This document shows, in pieces, positions 57,653 through 64,000 of a DNA stretch of 64,000 bases (its first letter is position 1; each line of letters opens with the position of its first letter). Below the pieces are notes generated by a model. It made no database searches, was not told the DNA's origin, and saw only the letters and a program-made list of their open reading frames with translations. Source of the DNA: Agapanthus africanus (taxonomy: Eukaryota; Streptophyta; Magnoliopsida; Asparagales; Amaryllidaceae). The translations under genes and the position numbers were made by a program. Where the stretch lies: assembly GCA_030015575.1 (NCBI GenBank), contig CM057344.1, positions 592,294,410-592,358,409 of the forward strand, written 5' to 3'.

Positions 57653-59566
57653 TGTCACGCCCCGCTTCCCAGTGTACGGCGAAGTGGACGTGGCGAGGCC
57701 CGCTACGTATATACTCAGAAGTACATACGCTAAGCGTAACTAAGCAATATAAAGTAAATCATAAGAGACGAATAATATAGAAATAACAGCAACTTTTATT
57801 AATAACATTCTTTGTACAATGCATGAAAAGAAAATACAACTGGAATGAAAAGCAATGCCTAAACAGTGGCATAACAGAAAATGAAATAAACTGGAAAGAA
57901 CAAGGTACAGTATCTAGAGCTCTGGATCTTCCTGGAACTGCTCCAAATCTTCACCGGTGGGCTCGATCTCAGCTTGATCCAACGCACCTGACGACATTCA
58001 AAGAAGAAAGAAATAGAATGTCGTCAGCGAACAGGTCGCTCGGTAAGTCCTAAAGAATAAGAAGAATGAGAATGACAGAGTATCAGTATTTTCTAAAGTA
58101 TTATATTGTTGAATATTATGGAACATTGAGTAACGCTGTTGTTTGTAGCTTGGTACAGAAGGATGCCAGTGTATACGAGGGGAGTCTCACTTGCCAGAGA
58201 CTAAGGCACGTGTCGTACAAGGAACCGTTATGCCACGGTACAACAGCAATATGATTCAGGTTAGGTGTCTTAATCTGACCACCTCGTGCCACCTTTAACA
58301 CCTCCCGTACCAATCTACCCCTTAAACCCCGTAGTGTTTTAACAGTATTGTAGTATTGGAATATGTAAGTTGGGTGACTGACCAAAACCATGATATCAGT
58401 AAATATGTTGTAACTGTGTAATCAGGTAAATGGAATATCAGGATAATTGATGAATATCCATGGTTTGATTCAGTCAAAAAGAATATATTGTTAACTGGAT
58501 TCAGGGATTCATGTATTCAAATTGTATTGGAATATAAAAGAATATAGATTGACTTGAATCATATTCGAGCCAGGAATAGTCAGACTCTAACCCTAGTCAG
58601 ACTAAAAGAAAGATTATTTGAAGTTCAATATTAGTTAGGGGCCTTATTGCAATTTGTAAAACTTGAGGGGGGTTTCTGTAAAAGTACTTTTGTATAGTTT
58701 TCAAAAATACACCTCAAGTATTTAATAATCGTCTTTATTGTTATAATGAATGTGAATTTTATTTGTGTTATTCTAGTGAATATATCCTAATAAAAGTATT
58801 AATTGTTTTATCTAAAATTCATGGTATTTTAATATAACTTTTAATCTTGGAATTTTAGGAAAAAATGGAAACTTCATATTATAATAAAATAGGTGTTTAA
58901 ATGATAATTATATATATATTAACACATGAATAATTTTTAAATGAATATTTTATTTTCAAAAATCTCATTTTTCTTAAATGTCGTATTTTAAACCTTTCGA
59001 GACCGAATACTCCTTGCGGAGGTCTGAATCTCGCACTACTAGCCTGCGGGTGCACGATGAACCGTACTATCCCTAACAGATTCCCCAAAAGTGGGTTGTA
59101 GCTGCACTTTGCTTAGGTTTTATAAACACTTCACATTTAGGAAAACGGTTTTATAAATATAAGGTATTTATTTGCAAAAGAGTATAGTTTTCCGTATTTT
59201 AGTTGTTAGGGTTTCCTAAGCCAACTAGCCTACTTCTAAGGTCTAAACGATGAGTCATTAGAAGCCTCAAATCGCCTCTTCACCGTCAATTGCGGCCAGG
59301 TAAGTGCCAGGTAAGTGGGAAGGAACCACAGTCGTGGGCCTAATTAAAAACCATTAGCCTTAGACACACTTGCCTAGTCACCACAAGACAGTTTAGATAA
59401 ACGATCGATGTCCATGACCTATCGTGCTTTCATTTTATAAAAGATTTTATTTAGAAAAGTTTACAACTTAAAGCTTTAAATAAAGGTTATAAAGATTATG
59501 GTATTTTAGTGAAAAGTCATGTATTTTCGTATTCTATATTTTGATGTTTATCAATTAGGGTTATAT
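57653..59566 (-). mobile_element. LTR C of pol-less element, cut by copia insertion
   Basis: Begins TGTCACGCCCC and follows LTRs A and B closely. At 59566 it is interrupted in GGGTTATAT by a divergent copia LTR. The uninterrupted sequence is seen at about 40775 and 55290. The plus-strand frame of LTRs A and B is split here by a stop at 58051-58053. Confidence 0.85.
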
Positions 59567-61785
59567 TGTAAGTGCACGGCGGCGCCCCGGCCGTCAATCC
59601 GACGCCGGAATGCGGAAGCGGTGATAAACTTTAATTTTGCGAACTTAGCAAACCGGCACCACCGCGCACTAAACCCCGGATCGGGCCGTTAAACTAGATC
59701 TAGCAAAGTAACAAGATAGGGAAGAGGTATACCGAATGATCCGAGTCCTCCGGTCTTCTCGTCGTCGTCCCGATCTCCTGCGGAAACTCCGGTCGTCGCC
59801 TCCTCACCGGAAGGGCACCACATCGCCTGCATCTTTTACGGGCTCCCACCTCAATACCGAGGCAACTCGGGCGCGAAGTTGGCTGGCCGACGCGTCCAAG
59901 ATTTGCTGTAGAATGTGTAGGGTTGAGGCTATGTCTCATTTGGGGTTTTGTTGCCTTTGAAGATGATGGAGGAATCAAGATAAGAAAAATGGTGCTTGCA
60001 TTTTTCTAGCATGAAAATGAGATCAAGAAAGCCACACTCTCAAGAATGAAACTCTCATCTTCTTCTCTCAAATGTGTTCAACCATCTCATATGAGAAAAG
60101 GGTGGAGGAAAAGAATACATAAGCAAGAGGGAGGTGAGTGTAGGAAAAGAGAGAGGGTGACCATATCCAAACATCATCATAACAAACTCACATCAACTAC
60201 TAATCACCTCAAATCAACAAAAAGCAAGTGATGATGATAGATAAGAATGGTATCAAAAGATGCTTTCATAATTAATCCATATGCAAGGAAACCCTCCACA
60301 ATATGTTATTTGCAAACTTGCAAATAACACCCTCCATCGGAAAAGTCCGGCCGGGAAAGAACAAAGGAAAACCGGCCGGAACGGAATGCAAACTGGCAAC
60401 TCCAGAAAACTGGTCCCGTAATAAATTACAGGAAAACCCCGATACTGTGCATACACACCCGCATCTGTATTCCGTCCGGATACAAATGCAATGAGACAAA
60501 ATCTACACTGTACCAAACTAGGATCCGGCTTAAACTAAAGCCGGCTAGTAATATCCGTCCGATCCTGATCCGTGCAATACCGCACGTATCTGATCGAACC
60601 CTGCCATATAACCATACGGCCACTAGTACTAACCGTCCGATCCTGATCCGTGCAATACCGCACGTATCTGATCGGACCCTGCCATATCTCCATACGGCCT
60701 CTACAGCGTTTCGCCCGAAAGCTTGAGTAACTGTAAGTGTGGTGGACTCTAAAGACTCGTCAATACTATGGCTGTGGATTTAACCACCAGCACGTCAGAG
60801 GTATAAGCCAATACGTGACGGGCCACCAGCTATTGACCAAAAGGGACGTCGATGAGCGAACTCATCCTGACACCCTACTGAGCCTGTCAGTGACAATATC
60901 CGTACAGTCCGGTCCGTTCGTCTATGAGTATCGCATGGCGGGCCTAGGGGGTTGGTAAAAGTCAGACCCCCAAAAGCGGTACAAGTCGTGTCGGAGTGTA
61001 GCCCAGAACACCCTGAGATACTACTGGAATACCTACCAGTAAATCTCCTGCCTTGGCCAAGGACTTCGTGTAATGGCTCTCCTAGACACAGCGCGACCTC
61101 ACCCCCAATACCGGGAGAGACGAACCCCTGAAGATCCGCTCACTGCCTCCATGTGGCTCGGGACTGTACCCAACTAAAACCTGTTTGCACGACTCCTTTG
61201 AGCCGTGGTAGGGTAGTAATCAAAGCACAGTGGGAACTCACACGAGACAAATGACGATCCCCAGGTCGATGAACTAACCTGTACACATGTCACCTGGGAA
61301 CTGCTATCTGACGTCAGGTATAAGACCAACTAGCATGTTCCCGGCGAGTCCTGTCCGGTGTACTCATAACCCAATGAGCACCTGTATACATCTTAGGTGA
61401 ACCAACTGACACCAGTGGCTTGTGAGACCGTCCACCGCCCCTCGTCGGGGTCTCGACTGTATACACTAGTCTACTCTGGAGAATCGATGCCCTGTCTCGA
61501 AACTCCTACGACTAGGGACCTTTTAAGGATGTGCTTATAGACTACCAGCTCCCACGTATATGATCGCCCTCATACTGCTGGCAGTCAAGCAAGAATCCTA
61601 TGGGCTCTATCAACGTGCAATAGCGACCTGTCAGGTCACCTAAAGCAGTACACGATGATAAAGGTAAACCAGATAGCAAACTATCATCTCGAGTAAGACT
61701 GTCCTACCGGGATAGGTCCTCCCTCAATCATTGCAATCACGTGCCTGTGATCCAATAATTGACTCTGAGGGCACTATCTCCAACA
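59567..61785 (-). mobile_element. Divergent Angela-like copia LTR (3' LTR)
   Basis: A 2219-bp LTR, plus strand TGTAAGTGCACGG...TCTCCAACA. Element orientation begins TGTTGGAGATAGTGCCCTCA. The middle part is recognisably related to the other copia LTRs (CCCAATACCGGGAGAGACGA, CGACTCCTTTGAGCCGTGG), but many positions differ and the ends are distinct. It is a different subfamily. Confidence 0.82.
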
Positions 61786-64000
61786 ATCTCCCACTTGCAC
61801 TCAAGGCTAATTATTGCGATATCGCATACTCACAGCCCGTGTGATACCGAACACCCAACTCCTCTACTAGTCAGTCTCACAAAACTCGTTTGCGAAACTA
61901 TTGCGTTCGAGGAATAGCCTCAGTGAGTGGATCCGCCTAGATGTTTCTTTCTATGTCTCTCTCTATCTCAAGTTCGCGGAGAAAGCCATCTCCCGAAATG
62001 AGCAATACCTGTCTTAGAATGTCCGGATGTCTGATGGGACCTAGCTCATAAATGAACTCCAAATCCAAACTTCTTAGACTGTATCGTCAACTGAACTTAA
62101 TCAGTATCCTGCGCCATGCCACCCTCAGTATTTCCTTGGATCACCTGTCCAAAATACTGCCCCTCGTCAGAGGGAAAACTACAACTCTGACGATCACCCT
62201 GTCGTCCATGTCACCTTGGAAGCCTGGAGTGATAACCGTCTCCTAAAGGAGGCAGCCGTTATCATATCCCTAGAACGTTCACTTATGTTCTAAAACTGCT
62301 TCCGACTGTTTCCCCAGGATTGGATCAATATCAACTTATTGCACCTACTGCAAGAACAACATCTGGTGTGGTACTTGACATCTCATGATTGACTCAATTG
62401 CCTGAGCAAGTGATCTGCCAATCATGCGCATCCCTCTCTACTTTAGTCTATAAGACACCTTTAGAGAGGGCGACTCCATCACCTGCAGGTATACTACCGT
62501 GCCAAGAGTCGTCCATTCTAAATACTCTTAGAATGCTGTCAAAGTACCCTGATTGGGAAACCACCCAAATCTAGATCTAAAACCATAGATCTAGTAACCA
62601 GTATGTCTGATATAATGTCCAAGTCCCATGTGGAGAAAACACTGTGTGACGACCAAAGTATAACCGATCGTTGTATAGGAATATCACTTCCTACTACCTT
62701 CTCAACAGATCCATCCCCTATTCTGATGACGTCAAACCTATGACTGTCACATCAGAAACAGATGATCTATCTCCGCTATATCTGCTTTAGTCTATAAATA
62801 GACATAAGCCTGATGTCCACCAATGCTTCCGCTGCTCCCACTGACTACGAAAACCCTCTGGCAGAGTCATATAGACGTGCACTTCTAAAGCTAGTTTAGA
62901 ACGACGCTATACTCATCCTCCTGCCGGGTCTCGCAGTCTGGAACAACAACAATGGCAAGTGTGGGTAAACAAGAACTTCCTTGTCACCGTCCTTGAGGCT
63001 ACCGGAGTACCTCTCGGGTGCCTGAAGTTACCCACCTTATCTGCGGAGTGGCCAATGGAATGTCAAATCAGATTGAATCTTTAGGTTCCTTATCAAATCT
63101 TCAGTAATCGTTTGCGGTTCTGGAATCACTTCTAGTTCTACCATACTCCCACTACTGTTTTTGAAAAAATCCATTTTTAATAAAACTGTGGCGAGTCTAG
63201 AACAATATTACTATTGATCTTTCTCATGGTAGAAAATCAACCCTCGTCATAGCCTGGGTCAACCCACAAACAGCCATTACAAAAACGTGCCTTGAGTTAT
63301 CCAGAGTCTGGTTTTAATCATAAGCCGGACAACTCCCCGTACCTTGACAATGTTAAGATATGAACTGTACTATATCCAATATAGAACCAGAGGCACTGAT
63401 TTAATTTAACCAGATTCAAATCATGCAGCTGTCTCCAGTGCATGTCAACTAAATGGAGAGAGGCCGATCAGCGTTACTCAACTTAGGAATGCTTCCAATT
63501 ATGAGTAACCTGAAAGAGAAGCAATTTCTCTTTATCATTACTATCAACTGAATACCTTACATAAGTATCTACATCTTCGATCACCTTGAAGAATCCCGAT
63601 ACTTGCTATACTTGGTTCTCTACTCTATTCAAATACCTATAACTCCTCAAAACTTAGACCCTGTGTTTCTACGAAACACATGTCTAAGAACTAGAGAAGT
63701 TAAAAGTAAACAGAATATAGTATGAGGACCAACCCCTCTGTCCTAATGGACACTGGACAACATACAATACTCTGTATAAGTCCGCCGAGTCTAACAACTC
63801 TTTCACTGTGTGTCGTAGGTTGAAAACTGTACTTATGGTTAAGAAGAATTACACCGCTGTTTAATGCTCCTTACCTAACCATCCACTGATATAGGTAAAT
63901 GTCATCGACATAATATCAAAAGGTATATCTCACTCTATGAAAATAGACGTACAGATATATCAATTTGAAATTGGTGCAAAACAGCGGATATTCAAAACCA
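61786..64000 (-). pseudogene. Decayed copia pol (RNase H to integrase side), runs off window
   Basis: After a polypurine tract (minus AAGTGGGAGAT at 61786-61796), the sequence tracks the pol of the 44816-55073 copia at scattered points. Examples are CAGTGAGTGGATCCGCC near 61920, GATGGGACCTAGCTC near 62033, CTTCCGCTGCTCCCACTG near 62826 and TTCTAGTTCTACCATACTCC near 63130. No frame longer than about 70 codons survives on the minus strand. Clearly a degenerate pol; the gag side lies beyond the window. Confidence 0.75.

Overview
The window looks like retrotransposon-rich nuclear DNA of a flowering plant. Evidence: spliced genes with GT-AG introns, a plant-type ankyrin/PGG membrane protein gene, an F-box-associated pseudogene, plant-type LTR retrotransposons (Angela-like Ty1/copia, Tat-like and chromovirus-like Ty3/gypsy), and AT-rich intergenic DNA with small inverted-repeat elements. 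I cannot name the species. Only one cellular gene looks intact. About four fifths of the window is LTR-retrotransposon DNA, much of it nested.

Layout. 1-2798: leader and one 2.2-kb LTR of an Angela-like copia (minus orientation), inserted in the coding part of an F-box pseudogene (2799-3576). 3577-5850: intergenic DNA with one inverted-repeat element. 6188-9174: ankyrin-repeat/PGG gene; four exons give a continuous 565-residue frame. 10226-11105: LTR and 5' end of a Tat-like element, broken off at about 11105 and joined to the zinc-knuckle gag, tail, polypurine tract and 3' LTR of a chromovirus-like element (11106-29173). That LTR is split by a complete 12.8-kb Tat-like gypsy element (15667-28477) flanked by a perfect GGGAT target duplication. 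29174-32817: intergenic DNA with several small inverted-repeat elements. 32818-38871: a second Tat-type element with decayed gag, a hairpin-repeat block and a spliced antisense ORF, but no pol and no 3' LTR in view. 38872-59566: a tandem LTR-gag-LTR-gag-LTR array of a pol-less element. It has 3.3-kb LTRs and 982-bp internal regions, each encoding a small protein with two zinc knuckles. The middle LTR is split by a nearly complete Angela-like copia (44816-55073). The third LTR is cut at 59567 by another, divergent Angela-like copia whose decayed pol runs off the window end.

How the parts relate. The autonomous-type elements (the Tat gypsy 15667-28477 and the copia 44816-55073) carry gag, protease, reverse transcriptase, RNase H and integrase regions, all now broken by stops or frameshifts. 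The pol-less elements would have depended on such enzymes supplied in trans. Several LTRs and leaders carry notable non-coding structure: tandem DRE/G-box modules, W-box arrays, a tRNA-like segment, and a leader hairpin with a compensatory base change between two copies. The best candidates for something little described are the tandem pol-less zinc-knuckle array (38872-59566) and the tandem DRE+G-box array in the gypsy LTR (16379-16690).
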